DNA of 64,000 nt from Enterobacter sp. BIGb0383 (lineage in GTDB: Bacteria > Pseudomonadota > Gammaproteobacteria > Enterobacterales > Enterobacteriaceae), in contig NZ_RJKQ01000005.1 in NCBI RefSeq assembly GCF_003751845.1, forward strand, positions 284,135 through 348,134. Direction: 5' to 3'. Below, in pieces: positions 46,732 through 56,819 of this stretch. The notes under the pieces are model-generated. The model was not told where the DNA came from. It did not search any database and saw nothing but the letters and a program-made list of their open reading frames with translations. The position numbers were made by a program, and so were the translations under genes. Within the stretch, counting starts at the first letter, position 1, and each line of letters begins with the position of its first letter.

Positions 46732-47469
46732 ATGCGCAAAATCGCATTCTTTATTGCGATGCTTTTGATTCCGTGTGTGTCGTTTGCCGGTCTGACAGGC
46801 AGTAACAGTTCCCCCACGCCGATTAGCAAAGAATATAAACAGCAGCTGATGGGCTCGCCGGTGTTTATTCAGATCTTTAAACAAGAGCGCATCCTTGAGC
46901 TGTACGTCAAAATGGGTGAGCAGTATCAGCTCCTCGACAGCTATAAAATCTGCAACTTTTCCGGTGGCCTGGGCCCCAAGCGTAAACAGGGTGATTTCAA
47001 AAGCCCGGAAGGGTTTTACTCGGTCCAGCGCAATCAGCTCAAGCCCGACAGCCGCTTTTATAAAGCGATCAATATCGGCTTCCCTAACGCGTTCGACCGC
47101 GCCCACGGCTATCAGGGAAATTACTTGATGATTCACGGTGCCTGCGTCTCGGTTGGCTGCTATGCCATGACCGACAGCGGTATTGATGAGATCTTCCAGT
47201 TTGTCACCGCCGCGCTGGTGTTTGGCCAGCCGAACGTGCAGGTCAGCATCTATCCGTTTCGCATGACCGATGACAATATGCAGCGCCACAAGTATTCAAA
47301 CTATATCGACTTCTGGAAGCAACTGAAGCCGGGCTACGACTACTTCGTCGCCACGCGCCAGCCGCCGGTCGTCTCCGTGGCGGATGGCAATTACGTGGTC
47401 AATAAACCGCTGAGCAACGCCATCCAGCCGCAGCTGGCCTCAAACTACCGGCTCCCCGAGACAAAATAG
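46732..47469 (+). CDS. dpaA: L,D-transpeptidase-fold protein DpaA (YafK/LdtF), Lpp-peptidoglycan amidase
   Basis: Periplasmic YkuD-domain protein; in E. coli YafK (DpaA/LdtF) detaches Braun lipoprotein from peptidoglycan. The 245-residue precursor has a signal peptide ([19 protein letters not shown]) and the catalytic motif [15 protein letters not shown] with the active-site Cys. The start follows AAGGA about 9 nt upstream and matches E. coli; the longer frame is ignored. Its 3' end overlaps yafJ, on the opposite strand, by 30 nt. Confidence 0.93.
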   Translation: MRKIAFFIAMLLIPCVSFAGLTGSNSSPTPISKEYKQQLMGSPVFIQIFKQERILELYVKMGEQYQLLDSYKICNFSGGLGPKRKQGDFKSPEGFYSVQRNQLKPDSRFYKAINIGFPNAFDRAHGYQGNYLMIHGACVSVGCYAMTDSGIDEIFQFVTAALVFGQPNVQVSIYPFRMTDDNMQRHKYSNYIDFWKQLKPGYDYFVATRQPPVVSVADGNYVVNKPLSNAIQPQLASNYRLPETK

Positions 47470-48207
47470 CATCCACTCGCCTGGCATAATCTGATGCCAA
47501 GTTTCATTGCCCGTCAGCGGCTGAGTGGCGATAACCGTAACCACATCGTTTAGTGTGGTTTCGGCGCTAAAGTCGATCTCCACATCCTGATCCAGCAGCT
47601 TCGCTTTGCCAAAAGGCGCTCGACGGGTGATCCAGTACAGATTGGTCGAGCAGAAGGCCATGACGTAACGACCGTCAGAGAGCAGCATATTAAAGACGCC
47701 CTTCTCGCGTAATTCCCCGGCCAGCGACGCAATGTATTTAAACACCGCCGCCATATTGCCCGGCGTGCGCGGGTAGCGCTGGGTCAGCTTATGCAGGAGC
47801 CAGCAGAAGGCTTTCTCGCTGTCGGTTTCCCCTACCGGACGGAAATTCCCCGTCTCCAGCGTTTTATAGCCGGTAAGCTGCCCGTTATGGGCGTAGGTCC
47901 AGTTGCGGCCCCACAGCTCGCGGGTAAAGGGATGGGTGTTTTCCAGCGCCACCTGACCCCGGTTAGCCTGGCGGATATGGGCAATCACCGAGCAGGATTT
48001 GATCGGGTATTCCTGCACCAGGCGGGCAATCGGCGAGTTAAAGCTCGGCTGCGGATCCTTAAAAGTACGACAGCCTTTGCCCTCGTAAAAGGTGATACCC
48101 CAGCCATCTTTATGCGGCCCGGTGCCGCCGCCGCGCTGAACCAGCCCGGCAAAACTAAAGCAGATATCGGTTGGCACATTGGCGCTCATCCCGAGCAATT
48201 CGCACAT
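47440..48207 (-). CDS. yafJ: Class II glutamine amidotransferase YafJ
   Basis: Ntn-type glutaminase domain protein of 255 residues; the N-terminal Met-Cys exposes the catalytic Cys2 ([21 protein letters not shown]) after processing. [13 protein letters not shown] and [12 protein letters not shown] are typical of the GATase type II fold. The acceptor substrate is unknown. Matches E. coli YafJ in length and context. Confidence 0.93.
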   Translation of the reverse strand: MCELLGMSANVPTDICFSFAGLVQRGGGTGPHKDGWGITFYEGKGCRTFKDPQPSFNSPIARLVQEYPIKSCSVIAHIRQANRGQVALENTHPFTRELWGRNWTYAHNGQLTGYKTLETGNFRPVGETDSEKAFCWLLHKLTQRYPRTPGNMAAVFKYIASLAGELREKGVFNMLLSDGRYVMAFCSTNLYWITRRAPFGKAKLLDQDVEIDFSAETTLNDVVTVIATQPLTGNETWHQIMPGEWMLFCLGEPVV

Positions 48208-48254
48208 ACTTCGCCCCCACCGTATACAGCGGGGGCCAGCGCCCCCGCGATGAC

Positions 48255-48836
48255 TTATGCTTTAACCATCTCTTTTTCGATAAGCTGGATCAGGATATGG
48301 ATCACTTTAATGTGGATCTCCTGAATACGGTCAGCATAGCCGAAATGCGGAACGCGAATTTCAACGTCCGCGCTGCCGTCCATTTTGCCACCATCTTTGC
48401 CGGTCAGGGTAATGACTTTCATCCCCTTCGCACGCGCAGCTTCAATGGCCTTAATCACGTTGGCAGAGTTGCCGGAAGTGGAGATGCCCAGCAGCACGTC
48501 GCCTTCGCGGCCCACGCCTTCAACATAGCGGGAGAAGACATGATCGTAGCCGAAATCGTTACTGACGCATGAGATATGGCTGACGTCGGAAATCGCAATC
48601 GCCGGGTAGGCAGGACGGTTATCACGGTAACGACCGGTCAGCTCTTCAGCAAAGTGCATGGCGTCGCAGTGGGAACCGCCGTTGCCGCAGGAGAGCACTT
48701 TGCCCCCGGCTTTAAAGCTGTCCGCCAGCAGAACGGCTGCGCGCTGAATAGCGTGAATATTGGCATCATCTTTCAGAAAATTAGCCAGCGTTTCCGCCGC
48801 TTCGTTCAGTTCGTTACGAATGAGATCCTGGTACAT
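48255..48836 (-). CDS. gmhA: Phosphoheptose (sedoheptulose 7-phosphate) isomerase
   Basis: First step of ADP-heptose synthesis for the LPS inner core: isomerises sedoheptulose 7-phosphate to D-glycero-D-manno-heptose 7-phosphate. The 193-residue SIS-domain protein has [24 protein letters not shown] and [17 protein letters not shown], as in E. coli GmhA (LpcA). The start is the ATG matching E. coli ([10 protein letters not shown]), preceded by AAGGA-like sequence. Confidence 0.97.
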   Translation of the reverse strand: MYQDLIRNELNEAAETLANFLKDDANIHAIQRAAVLLADSFKAGGKVLSCGNGGSHCDAMHFAEELTGRYRDNRPAYPAIAISDVSHISCVSNDFGYDHVFSRYVEGVGREGDVLLGISTSGNSANVIKAIEAARAKGMKVITLTGKDGGKMDGSADVEIRVPHFGYADRIQEIHIKVIHILIQLIEKEMVKA

Positions 48837-49036
48837 GAGGAGATCCTTCAGTATGGATGAAAATAACAGAGGGCAGTTTACCGGATAGCGGGAACAGCGA
48901 GAAGATAAAGCCACAGATATCCGCCGGACTTTTGATTTTGCGTGCCCCGTTAAACGGCAACAATGTGAACCAGGTTGTAATTATCTTGTAAACAGATTGC
49001 TAAAGGAATTCACATCCACTACAACCTAATCATCAC

Positions 49037-49053
49037 AAGTGGTCAGACCTCCT
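49037..49053 (+). promoter_or_regulatory. FadR operator upstream of fadE
   Basis: AAGTGGTCAGACCTCCT matches the FadR half-site layout TGGTCNGACC and lies about 25-40 nt before the fadE start, as in E. coli. FadR bound here would repress fadE until long-chain acyl-CoA is present. Confidence 0.75.
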
Positions 49054-49075
49054 ACAAGAAAGGGAGTTATTCTCT

Positions 49076-51520
49076 ATGATGATTTTGAGTATTGTCGCAA
49101 CGCTTATCCTGATCGGCGTCCTGTTTTATCATCGCGTCAGCCTGGTTCTCAGCAGCCTGGCACTGCTGGCCTGGACTGCGGCGCTGGGTTTTGCGGGCCT
49201 GTGGACACTCTGGGTGCTGCTGCCGCTGGCCATCATGCTGGTGCCCTTTAACCTGCCGCCGATGCGCAAGGCGATGATCTCCGCTCCGGCATTCCGCAGC
49301 TTCCGTAAGGTGATGCCGCCGATGTCGCGCACCGAAAAAGAGGCTATCGATGCCGGGACGACCTGGTGGGAAGGCGACCTGTTCCAGGGTAACCCGGACT
49401 GGAAAAAGCTGCATAACTATCCGCAGCCGCAGCTGACGGCGGAAGAGCAGGCCTTTATTGACGGCCCGGTGGAAGAAGCCTGCCGGATGGCGAACGACTA
49501 CCAGATCACCCACGAACTGGCCGACCTGCCGCCGGAACTGTGGGCCTTCCTGAAAGAGCATCGCTTCTTTGCGATGATCATCAAGAAAGAGTACGGCGGT
49601 CTGGAATTCTCCGCCTATGCCCAGTCGCGGGTTCTGCAAAAACTCTCCGGCGTTTCCGGGATCCTGTCGATCACCGTTGGGGTACCGAACTCCCTCGGCC
49701 CGGGCGAACTGCTGCAGCACTACGGCACCGACGAGCAGAAGAATCACTACCTGCCGCGCCTGGCGCGTGGCCTGGAGATCCCCTGCTTTGCGCTGACCAG
49801 CCCGGAAGCGGGATCTGACGCAGGCGCCATCCCGGATGTCGGCGTGGTCTGTATGGGTGAATGGCAGGGCCAGCAGGTGCTGGGTATGCGCCTGACCTGG
49901 AACAAACGCTATATTACGCTTGCCCCTATCGCTACCGTGCTGGGCCTGGCGTTTAAGCTTTCCGACCCGGACCATCTGCTGAGCGAAGACGAAGAGCCGG
50001 GCATCACCTGTGCGCTGATCCCAACCTCGACGCCGGGCGTGGAAATTGGCCGTCGCCACTTCCCGCTGAACGTGCCGTTCCAGAACGGTCCGACCCGCGG
50101 CGACGATATCTTTGTCCCGATTGATTACATTATTGGCGGCCCGAAAATGGCCGGTCAGGGCTGGCGTATGCTGGTGGAATGTCTGTCGGTCGGACGCGGC
50201 ATCACCCTGCCGTCCAACGCGACGGGTGGCCTGAAATCCGTGGCGATGGCCACCGGTGCCTACGCCCATATTCGTCGCCAGTTCAAAATTTCCATCGGCA
50301 AGATGGAGGGCATTGAAGAGCCGCTGGCGCGGATTGCCGGTAACGCCTACGTCATGGACGCGGCCGCATCCCTGATTACCTACGGCATTATGCTCGGTGA
50401 AAAACCGGCGGTGCTGTCGGCGATTGTGAAATACCACTGCACCCATCGCGGCCAGCGCGCCATTATTGACGCGATGGATATTACCGGTGGGAAAGGCATT
50501 ATGCTCGGCGAAAGCAACTTCCTCGCCCGTGCATACCAGGGCTCACCGATTGCCATTACCGTTGAGGGTGCCAATATCCTGACCCGCAGCATGATGATCT
50601 TCGGCCAGGGGGCGATCCGCTGCCATCCGTACGTGCTGGAAGAGATGGCCGCCGCGCAGAATAACGATGTGGATGCCTTCGACAAACTGCTGTTCAAACA
50701 TATCGGACACGTGGGCAGCAATAAAGTACGCAGCCTGTGGCTGGGCCTGACTCGCGGCCTGACGAGCGCCACGCCGACCAGCGATGCGACGCGCCGCTAC
50801 TATCAGCACATTAACCGCCTGAGCGCCAACCTGGCGCTGCTGTCGGACGTGTCGATGGCCGTGCTGGGCGGCAGCCTCAAGCGCCGGGAACGTATCTCTG
50901 CGCGCCTCGGCGACGTGCTGAGCCAGATGTACCTGGCCTCCGCGGTCCTGAAACGCTACGACGACGAAGGCCGTCAGGAAGCGGATCTGCCTCTGGTCCA
51001 CTGGGGCGTGCAGGATGCGCTGTATCAGGCGGAACAGGCGATGGACGATCTGCTGAAGAACTTCCCGAATCGCGTTGTTGCCGGTTTGCTGAGCGTGGTG
51101 ATCTTCCCGACCGGACGTCACTACCACGCGCCGTCCGATAAGCTGGACCACAAGGTGGCGAAGATCCTGCAAACGCCTTGCGCGACGCGTTCACGTATTG
51201 GCCGCGGCCAGTATCTGACGCCGAGCGAGTTTAACCCGGCAGGGCTGATGGAGCAGGCGCTGCTGGACGTGATGGCCGCCGATCCTATCCACCAGCGTAT
51301 CTGTAAAGAGCTGGGTAAAAACCTCTCCTTCACCCGACTGGATGAGCTGGCCCAGCAGGCGCTGGCCCAGGGCATTATCACCCCGGATGAGGCTGAAATT
51401 CTGGTGACCGCTGAAACCAGCCGTCTGCGCAGTATCAACGTCGATGACTTTGAGCCTGAAGCGCTGGCGACCCAGCCGGTAAAGGTGCCGGAGAAAGTCC
51501 GCAAGCCTGAAGCGGCATAA
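49076..51520 (+). CDS. fadE: Acyl-CoA dehydrogenase FadE
   Basis: First oxidation step of fatty-acid beta-oxidation; FAD enzyme converting acyl-CoA to trans-2-enoyl-CoA. 814 residues, the E. coli length, with an N-terminal hydrophobic region ([20 protein letters not shown]) that anchors it at the inner membrane. The catalytic domain includes [17 protein letters not shown] and [14 protein letters not shown]. It has a single-gene unit with a FadR site upstream and a terminator downstream. Confidence 0.97.
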   Translation: MMILSIVATLILIGVLFYHRVSLVLSSLALLAWTAALGFAGLWTLWVLLPLAIMLVPFNLPPMRKAMISAPAFRSFRKVMPPMSRTEKEAIDAGTTWWEGDLFQGNPDWKKLHNYPQPQLTAEEQAFIDGPVEEACRMANDYQITHELADLPPELWAFLKEHRFFAMIIKKEYGGLEFSAYAQSRVLQKLSGVSGILSITVGVPNSLGPGELLQHYGTDEQKNHYLPRLARGLEIPCFALTSPEAGSDAGAIPDVGVVCMGEWQGQQVLGMRLTWNKRYITLAPIATVLGLAFKLSDPDHLLSEDEEPGITCALIPTSTPGVEIGRRHFPLNVPFQNGPTRGDDIFVPIDYIIGGPKMAGQGWRMLVECLSVGRGITLPSNATGGLKSVAMATGAYAHIRRQFKISIGKMEGIEEPLARIAGNAYVMDAAASLITYGIMLGEKPAVLSAIVKYHCTHRGQRAIIDAMDITGGKGIMLGESNFLARAYQGSPIAITVEGANILTRSMMIFGQGAIRCHPYVLEEMAAAQNNDVDAFDKLLFKHIGHVGSNKVRSLWLGLTRGLTSATPTSDATRRYYQHINRLSANLALLSDVSMAVLGGSLKRRERISARLGDVLSQMYLASAVLKRYDDEGRQEADLPLVHWGVQDALYQAEQAMDDLLKNFPNRVVAGLLSVVIFPTGRHYHAPSDKLDHKVAKILQTPCATRSRIGRGQYLTPSEFNPAGLMEQALLDVMAADPIHQRICKELGKNLSFTRLDELAQQALAQGIITPDEAEILVTAETSRLRSINVDDFEPEALATQPVKVPEKVRKPEAA

Positions 51521-51533
51521 CATCACTCCTCCT

Positions 51534-51558
51534 GGCCCCGCATTCTGCGGGGCTTTTT
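51534..51558 (+). terminator. Terminator of fadE
   Basis: GCCCCGC-ATTCT-GCGGGGC hairpin followed by six T residues. Confidence 0.85.
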
Positions 51559-51613
51559 TATTGCTCCCGACATGCTAGAGTGTGAAAACGCAGTATTTAA
51601 GGGAGTCGCTATT

Positions 51614-52384
51614 GTGCCTGGCTTAAAAATCACCCTGTTACAACAACCGCTGGTCTGGATGGATGGGCCGGCGAATCTTCGTCATTTCGATCGCCAGCTG
51701 GAAGAGATAACCGGACGCGACATTATCGTTCTGCCGGAAATGTTCACCACCGGTTTTGCCATGGAAGCGGCGGTGCAGTCCCTGCCGCAGGAAGAGGTCG
51801 TGGCCTGGATGCAGGCTAAAGCGCAGGAGACCGGCGCGCTGATTGCCGGTAGCGCAGCGCTGCAAAGCGAACGCGGTCCGGTAAACCGTTTTCTGCTGGT
51901 CGAGCCGGAAGGCAAAGTCCACTTCTACGACAAGCGGCATCTGTTCCGGATGGCCGACGAGCACCATCACTACGAAGCGGGCGATACGCGCGTGGTCTTT
52001 GAGTGGCGCGGCTGGCGCATTCTGCCGCTGGTCTGCTACGACCTGCGTTTCCCGGTCTGGTCACGCAACCGCGACGATTACGATCTGGCCCTGTATGTCG
52101 CCAACTGGCCAGCCCCACGCTCCCTGCACTGGCAGTCCCTGCTGGTGGCTCGCGCTATTGAGAACCTGGCCTACGTCGCCGGATGCAACCGCGTTGGCAC
52201 CGACGGCAACGGACACCACTATCGCGGCGACAGCCGGATTATCAGCCCTCAGGGCGAGATCCTCGCCACCGCCGAGCCGCATCTGGCGACGCGCATTGAT
52301 GCCGATCTGTCGATGAGCGCGCTACGCGAATACCGGGAGAAATTTCCCGCGCAGCAGGATGCCGATCCCTTTACGCTGGGGTGA
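51614..52384 (+). CDS. yafV: Omega-amidase YafV (nitrilase superfamily)
   Basis: Hydrolyses omega-amides such as 2-oxoglutaramate, a repair/salvage role assigned to the nitrilase-like E. coli YafV. 256 residues with the Glu-Lys-Cys triad: LPEMFTTGF (Glu), YDKRHLFRM (Lys) and PLVCYDLRFP (Cys). The start is GTG with AAGGGAG upstream, giving the N-terminus of E. coli YafV (PGLKITLLQQPLVWMD). Confidence 0.95.
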   Translation: MPGLKITLLQQPLVWMDGPANLRHFDRQLEEITGRDIIVLPEMFTTGFAMEAAVQSLPQEEVVAWMQAKAQETGALIAGSAALQSERGPVNRFLLVEPEGKVHFYDKRHLFRMADEHHHYEAGDTRVVFEWRGWRILPLVCYDLRFPVWSRNRDDYDLALYVANWPAPRSLHWQSLLVARAIENLAYVAGCNRVGTDGNGHHYRGDSRIISPQGEILATAEPHLATRIDADLSMSALREYREKFPAQQDADPFTLG

Positions 52385-52413
52385 GTTCGGGTGGGCTGGC
52401 GGCGTAGGCAGGA

Positions 52414-52803
52414 TTACCAGAGCGCAATGAATAAGGCTGCAAAGGACAGCAGCCACAGCAGCAGCAAACAGCCACCCGCGCGGAAAAACAGCGTGCGGGT
52501 GCCCTGCCAGCGTGATTCCCAGGATCGGGGCACCGTGTTTTTCCCGGGCCATATCCGCCGTAGCCCACGATCGAACAGGTCAGGATCGTCGCTGTTTATC
52601 AACAGGGCAAAGAGGCGTTCATCCAGCCACAGACGCCAGCAAAAATAGTGCATCGCCAGGAACACCAGGGCTATCGCCGGGCTGAAGAGGCTTAACGGCA
52701 GCCACAGCATCAGCCCGAACGCGGGCAGGCTCAGGGCAGCAAAATAGCGCCATGCGGCGCAGTGTGCCTGCATAACCCGGTGAGTCATTTCCGTCTCGTT
52801 CAC
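52414..52803 (-). CDS. Small membrane protein at the end of the ynb-like operon
   Basis: 129 residues with two or three hydrophobic segments (FAALSLPAFGLMLWLPLSLFS, then AIALVFLAMHYFCW, and a C-terminal GGCLLLLWLLSFAALFIAL). No known family is recognised. The GTG start overlaps the ynbD stop by 4 nt (GTGA), so it is co-translated as the last gene of the operon and may work with those lipid-related enzymes. Convergent with yafV. Confidence 0.7.
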   Translation of the reverse strand: MNETEMTHRVMQAHCAAWRYFAALSLPAFGLMLWLPLSLFSPAIALVFLAMHYFCWRLWLDERLFALLINSDDPDLFDRGLRRIWPGKNTVPRSWESRWQGTRTLFFRAGGCLLLLWLLSFAALFIALW

Positions 52804-54095
52804 GAGATCTCCTCCAGGAGCGCGATATGCGCGGCGGAGAGAACGATTTCCGGGCGGCGAGCGCGCAGGGTTTCGACCGCCTGAGCGGCCGTTAATCCCC
52901 GCGCTGTCATCAGCCAGGCAGCCACCACCAGCGCGCTGCGGGATAGCCCCAGCGCACAGTGCACCAGCACGGAGCCATACTGGAGATGCAGATGCCGGAG
53001 TGTCTCCACCGCCTCCTGTAACTGCTGACGATCGGGCACGGTGAGATCCAGCAGCGGATAACAGACACAGGGTCGCCCCTTCACGGCCGGACTGGCGTTA
53101 AATTCCGCCGTCAGGTCCAGCACCGATGCCTGCGTCACGATACTGACGGGCCAGTAGCCGATAGCAACACCCTCGCTGATTTCGCTGACCGGGGATAAAC
53201 GACGACAGAAATAGCGACGAGAAAGGTGAGCGCCCACTATCACCGGCAAAAGGAGTATCCATGCAGAGAGCGAGATCTGTCCTTTGCTGTCTTTTTGCCA
53301 GACCGCTTCTCTTAGCCCAAGGTAGCCGCAGGCGACGATAATCATCGCCAGCGCGGGCCAGAACAGCAGGTAGCCCTGCGGCAGAAAGAGACCGGCGACA
53401 AAAAAGAGCAGCCCGCCCAGGCCATAGCGCTTCGCCAGCCCGTAGTTTGAGGGCCGAAGCCCCCTTCCCCGACCTTGCCAGCTTATGGGCAACAGATAGC
53501 TGATGATCACGCCGACAATCAGTCCGCTGAAGACGTCAATGACGTGGTGCTGCCAGGTGGTCAGCACCGACAGGCCGATCAGTAAAAACCAGGCGCTCGA
53601 GACTTTACGCCAGCCTGCCGACAGGTGCGCCCGAAAACGCAACCACAGCAGCCAGGCCAGAATAATATGCAGCGACGGCGCCTGGTTATAGGGCAGATCG
53701 AACTGCTCCAGCTGGCGAAACAGCAGTCCGGCCACCCCGCCGGTTTCAGGGCGCTGGAAGGTAAACTGCAGCGGGAAAAGCAGAAAGCCGACGCAGGCCA
53801 CCAGCGATGCCGCCACCAGCCGCAGCGCATGACGATCAAGCTCCCGGCGCGAGGTGCAGACAAGCAGGGAAATACCGTACAGAAGATCGATACTCCAGTA
53901 CGGAATAATGGTCCAGGGAACAAAGGGGATCCGATGTTCCCAGGCGAAAACCACGCTCTGAACATCCGCCCGCGTGGCCGTGAAGTGGTTTACCTGCCCG
54001 TAGCTGATAAAAAACAGCGGAGCCAGCAATAGCAGCCAGAGCACGGCCCGCTTCCAGAGGCCGGGCGCACCGGGAATAAACACATTAGTGGTCAT
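52800..54095 (-). CDS. ynbD: PAP2/dual-specificity phosphatase fusion, YnbD-like
   Basis: 431 residues. The N-terminal part is a multi-span PAP2-like lipid phosphatase (YNQAPSLHIILAW and HHVIDVFSGLIVG). The C-terminal domain is a dual-specificity phosphatase with the CX5R loop VHCALGLSRSALVVAAWL. The same domain order and length occur in E. coli YnbD. It overlaps the upstream ynbC by 11 nt and belongs to the ynbA-C-D-like operon here. Substrate unknown; probably a lipid phosphate. Confidence 0.85.
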   Translation of the reverse strand: MTTNVFIPGAPGLWKRAVLWLLLLAPLFFISYGQVNHFTATRADVQSVVFAWEHRIPFVPWTIIPYWSIDLLYGISLLVCTSRRELDRHALRLVAASLVACVGFLLFPLQFTFQRPETGGVAGLLFRQLEQFDLPYNQAPSLHIILAWLLWLRFRAHLSAGWRKVSSAWFLLIGLSVLTTWQHHVIDVFSGLIVGVIISYLLPISWQGRGRGLRPSNYGLAKRYGLGGLLFFVAGLFLPQGYLLFWPALAMIIVACGYLGLREAVWQKDSKGQISLSAWILLLPVIVGAHLSRRYFCRRLSPVSEISEGVAIGYWPVSIVTQASVLDLTAEFNASPAVKGRPCVCYPLLDLTVPDRQQLQEAVETLRHLHLQYGSVLVHCALGLSRSALVVAAWLMTARGLTAAQAVETLRARRPEIVLSAAHIALLEEIS

Positions 54096-55851
54096 TCACA
54101 CGTCTCACCGCCAGAGACACGGTAAAGATACCGTACTCATCGATAAGCTGAGTCTGCTTCTCAAAACCGGCCTCTTCGACCAGCGCATCCATTTCTCCCT
54201 GAGTGCGCACCCGCATCACCCAGGGCGCATTATTCTGATGACTCGTCAGACTCCAGGCGATGGTCTTCAGCTGCGGATGCCACGGCTGCCCGGTGTAGAC
54301 CAGGATGCCGCCGGGAGGAATGGCCGCAGCCAGCCCGGCAAGTGAAGCTTTAATATCCCTGTTACCGGGGAACAATTCATAAAGACCGGAAACAATGCCC
54401 AGCGTTGGGGCCGGATTGAGCGAGGCCAGCGAGTCATAATCAAAGGCGTTGCCCTGCTCAAAGCGGGCAAGCTGCTGCAGACCACGCTCTTCAATACGCT
54501 GCTGCCCCTGGCTGACATTAAGCTCGCTGTAATCACGCAGCAGGATCTGTTCGATATCCGCCACGCCCTCCAGCGCATCCAGCACGTAGCGACCATGACC
54601 GGCGGCGATATCCACCACGCGAACCGGCATCTGCTGCGCACGCAGTTGCGCGACGGCATCGAGGATGGTTTTCTGCAGGTTTGTTTTGCGAACGCGGATG
54701 CCTTTCCAGCCAATGCTATCCAGATAGACTTTATCGAAGAAGCGCCCAATGCGGCCTTCGCCCTGCGGTTCATTGCGATAGACATAGTCCAGCGTACTGC
54801 CGGAATCAAAACCGGTCTCAAAGCCCAGACGGACGCCCGCGGATTTTTGACCCAGCGTCGCCATTCCGTAGCGCAGCAGACGATAGGTTATGCCTTCAGG
54901 AGAGTTGCGCGGTGGCGGCGCCAGCAGCTCGCGATACGCATCCGCTCCGGGGCTAAAGCGATCTTCTTCGGCATAATCAAAATGCTGCACGGGTTGCGCA
55001 TAGAGCCTGTCGATAAATGCCCGCATCTTGTCGAAAGCCAGATGCCTGTCTTTTTCTCCCAGGGTGTCGTGATAGAAACCGGGGAGAATATGCTGCTCTT
55101 TTATCGGACTGCGTAAACCACGATAGAACTGTTTTTGCGGCTTATGATGGACAACAAAGTCGCTCCCGGAGATCAGCAGCTGTGTCGGAACGGTAATCGC
55201 CTGCGCGTCGGCGACAATACGCTCTGCGGTACGATAGAGATCCAGCAGGATATTGACGGCAATCGGCCGGGTAATAAGTGTATCCTGCTCAAAGCTGGCA
55301 ATACGCTCAGGATCGTGAGTCAGGTATTTCCCTTTCACGTAGGAGTTAACGTAAAACAGACCGCGCAGCCGCTTCATCAGCGCCAGGCCCGGACGGGCAA
55401 AGGGCACGTACAGCTTCACTTTAAAGGCCGGGGAAGCCAGGATCATACCGCGAATTTTCGGGGCGTAATCATGAACCCAGGTGGAGACCAGCACGGCACC
55501 GACGCTCTGGGCAATCACCATAATATCGCCGATCTGCACGCCGGCATCGCGGGCGACAAACTGAATAAACTCATCCACATCCTGAACGGAACGCGCCAGG
55601 CTCGGGCTGTAGCCGCGATCCCCCGGTGAACGCCCGTGGCCACGCGCATCCCAGGCATAAAAAGCGGTATCCGGCAGGTGCAGTTCATCCACAACATGCT
55701 GCATACGCCCGGAGTGCTCATGCCCGCGGTGAAACATCACAATCACCCGCGGTGCTGCGGTTTCTGTCGCTGTCCAGCGACGAAAGAACAGTTCGGTTCC
55801 ATCGCTGGCGGTAAATATAGCCTCATCACATGGTCGGTTTTGCGCGATCAT
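54085..55851 (-). CDS. ynbC: Alpha/beta hydrolase - SAM methyltransferase fusion, YnbC-like
   Basis: 588 residues. The N-terminal alpha/beta hydrolase (monoglyceride-lipase-like) has WDARGHGRSPGDRG and the nucleophile elbow IMVIAQSVGAVL. The C-terminal class I methyltransferase has VRVVDIAAGHGRYVLDAL. This fusion corresponds to E. coli YnbC. It follows the CDP-alcohol phosphatidyltransferase gene and precedes ynbD with overlap. A role in making or modifying a phospholipid-like molecule is inferred from neighbours. Confidence 0.85.
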   Translation of the reverse strand: MIAQNRPCDEAIFTASDGTELFFRRWTATETAAPRVIVMFHRGHEHSGRMQHVVDELHLPDTAFYAWDARGHGRSPGDRGYSPSLARSVQDVDEFIQFVARDAGVQIGDIMVIAQSVGAVLVSTWVHDYAPKIRGMILASPAFKVKLYVPFARPGLALMKRLRGLFYVNSYVKGKYLTHDPERIASFEQDTLITRPIAVNILLDLYRTAERIVADAQAITVPTQLLISGSDFVVHHKPQKQFYRGLRSPIKEQHILPGFYHDTLGEKDRHLAFDKMRAFIDRLYAQPVQHFDYAEEDRFSPGADAYRELLAPPPRNSPEGITYRLLRYGMATLGQKSAGVRLGFETGFDSGSTLDYVYRNEPQGEGRIGRFFDKVYLDSIGWKGIRVRKTNLQKTILDAVAQLRAQQMPVRVVDIAAGHGRYVLDALEGVADIEQILLRDYSELNVSQGQQRIEERGLQQLARFEQGNAFDYDSLASLNPAPTLGIVSGLYELFPGNRDIKASLAGLAAAIPPGGILVYTGQPWHPQLKTIAWSLTSHQNNAPWVMRVRTQGEMDALVEEAGFEKQTQLIDEYGIFTVSLAVRRVNDH

Positions 55852-55872
55852 CTCTCTCTCCCTGATAGTGAA

Positions 55873-56475
55873 TTAGTTTTTTTGCGTGCCAATGGCGGCA
55901 CGGCAGCGGTTAATACAGGTCCAGACTGACAGCACAGCCGCCAGCCAGAATATGGCGTTGCCGTAGCCCAGTGCGCCATCCCATAGCGCAATGGCCAGTC
56001 CCAGAGCACCAAACAGCAGCGCACGATCGCTTTTCCCCAGCGGCCCTTTGTAGTCCCGCTGCCCGTTAAGAGTCTGGGCGATAATACCGCAAAACTCGGT
56101 CAGCCAGGCCAGCAGCACCGTACCGACGACCAGCCCGACGGAAACGCCCGGCAGCATGGCAAATGCGAGATAGAGGGCGGCATCGGAAACCAGATCGCCC
56201 ACCTCATTGAGTATCGCACCCAGGGATGTTTTTTGATTGAATTCGCGTGCCAGCATCCCGTCGATAGCATTCAGCGCCATCCGCAGGAACAGGAAGAAAG
56301 GCAGGATCAGAAAGAGTTCAGGATGCGGGAACCAGGCAAGCGCTGCGCCACAGGCAATAGATAGCAGCATCGCCGTGCAGGTGACCTGATTAGCAGTAAT
56401 GCCCCACGACCACAGGCGTTTGACCAGCGGCCTGAGCAGATCCTGAAAGCGTGGCTTTATGTCATAGAGCGTCAT
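55873..56475 (-). CDS. ynbA: CDP-alcohol phosphatidyltransferase family protein, YnbA-like
   Basis: 200-residue inner-membrane protein with about six spans. The CDP-alcohol phosphotransferase motif is somewhat diverged (NAIDGMLAREFNQKTSLGAILNEVGDLVSDAALY, close to the family D-G-x2-A-R-x8-G-x3-D-x3-D). It would transfer a phosphatidyl group from a CDP-lipid to an alcohol. Similar to E. coli YnbA. The E. coli partner ynbB (CdsA-like) is missing at this locus. First gene of the operon; GGATG upstream serves as ribosome-binding site. Confidence 0.85.
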   Translation of the reverse strand: MTLYDIKPRFQDLLRPLVKRLWSWGITANQVTCTAMLLSIACGAALAWFPHPELFLILPFFLFLRMALNAIDGMLAREFNQKTSLGAILNEVGDLVSDAALYLAFAMLPGVSVGLVVGTVLLAWLTEFCGIIAQTLNGQRDYKGPLGKSDRALLFGALGLAIALWDGALGYGNAIFWLAAVLSVWTCINRCRAAIGTQKN

Positions 56476-56575
56476 TATTCATCCTTAAGTATTCTCCCGA
56501 GGCATCCACAGCAGAAAACGTTATATACCGGATGAACAAAACAGACAAATAAAGCGTGAAGGGGGGGAAACGACG

Positions 56576-56605
56576 AAGGCCTGAATCATTGCTGATTCAG
56601 GCCTT
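56576..56605 (-). terminator. Terminator downstream of the first tRNA-Asp gene
   Basis: A long perfect stem, AAGGCCTGAATCA with TGATTCAGGCCTT around a 4-nt loop, lies just after the tRNA on the minus strand. Confidence 0.7.
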
Positions 56606-56613
56606 CTGAATAG

Positions 56614-56690
56614 TGGCGGAACGGACGGGACTCGAACCCGCGACCCCCTGCGTGACAGGCAGGTATTCTAACCGACTGAACTACCGCTCC
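56614..56690 (-). tRNA. aspV: tRNA-Asp (anticodon GTC)
   Basis: The complement is a 77-nt tRNA: GGAGCGG acceptor, TTCAGTCGGTTAGAA D-arm, anticodon loop CTGTCAC, T-arm GCGGGTTCGAGTCCCGT and encoded CCA. It is identical to the second copy at the end of the window. The position next to dnaQ corresponds to E. coli aspV. Confidence 0.97.
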
Positions 56691-56819
56691 ACTGTCCCCC
56701 TGAGGGAACGAGGCGAATATTACGGTTCACCTCGATTTTCGTCAACGCTTTTTCTTTCACTTTGAATCGTTTGCTGGAAAAACAACCCGAATGGTCGTTT
56801 TCATGCCGCTTGCGTGCCG

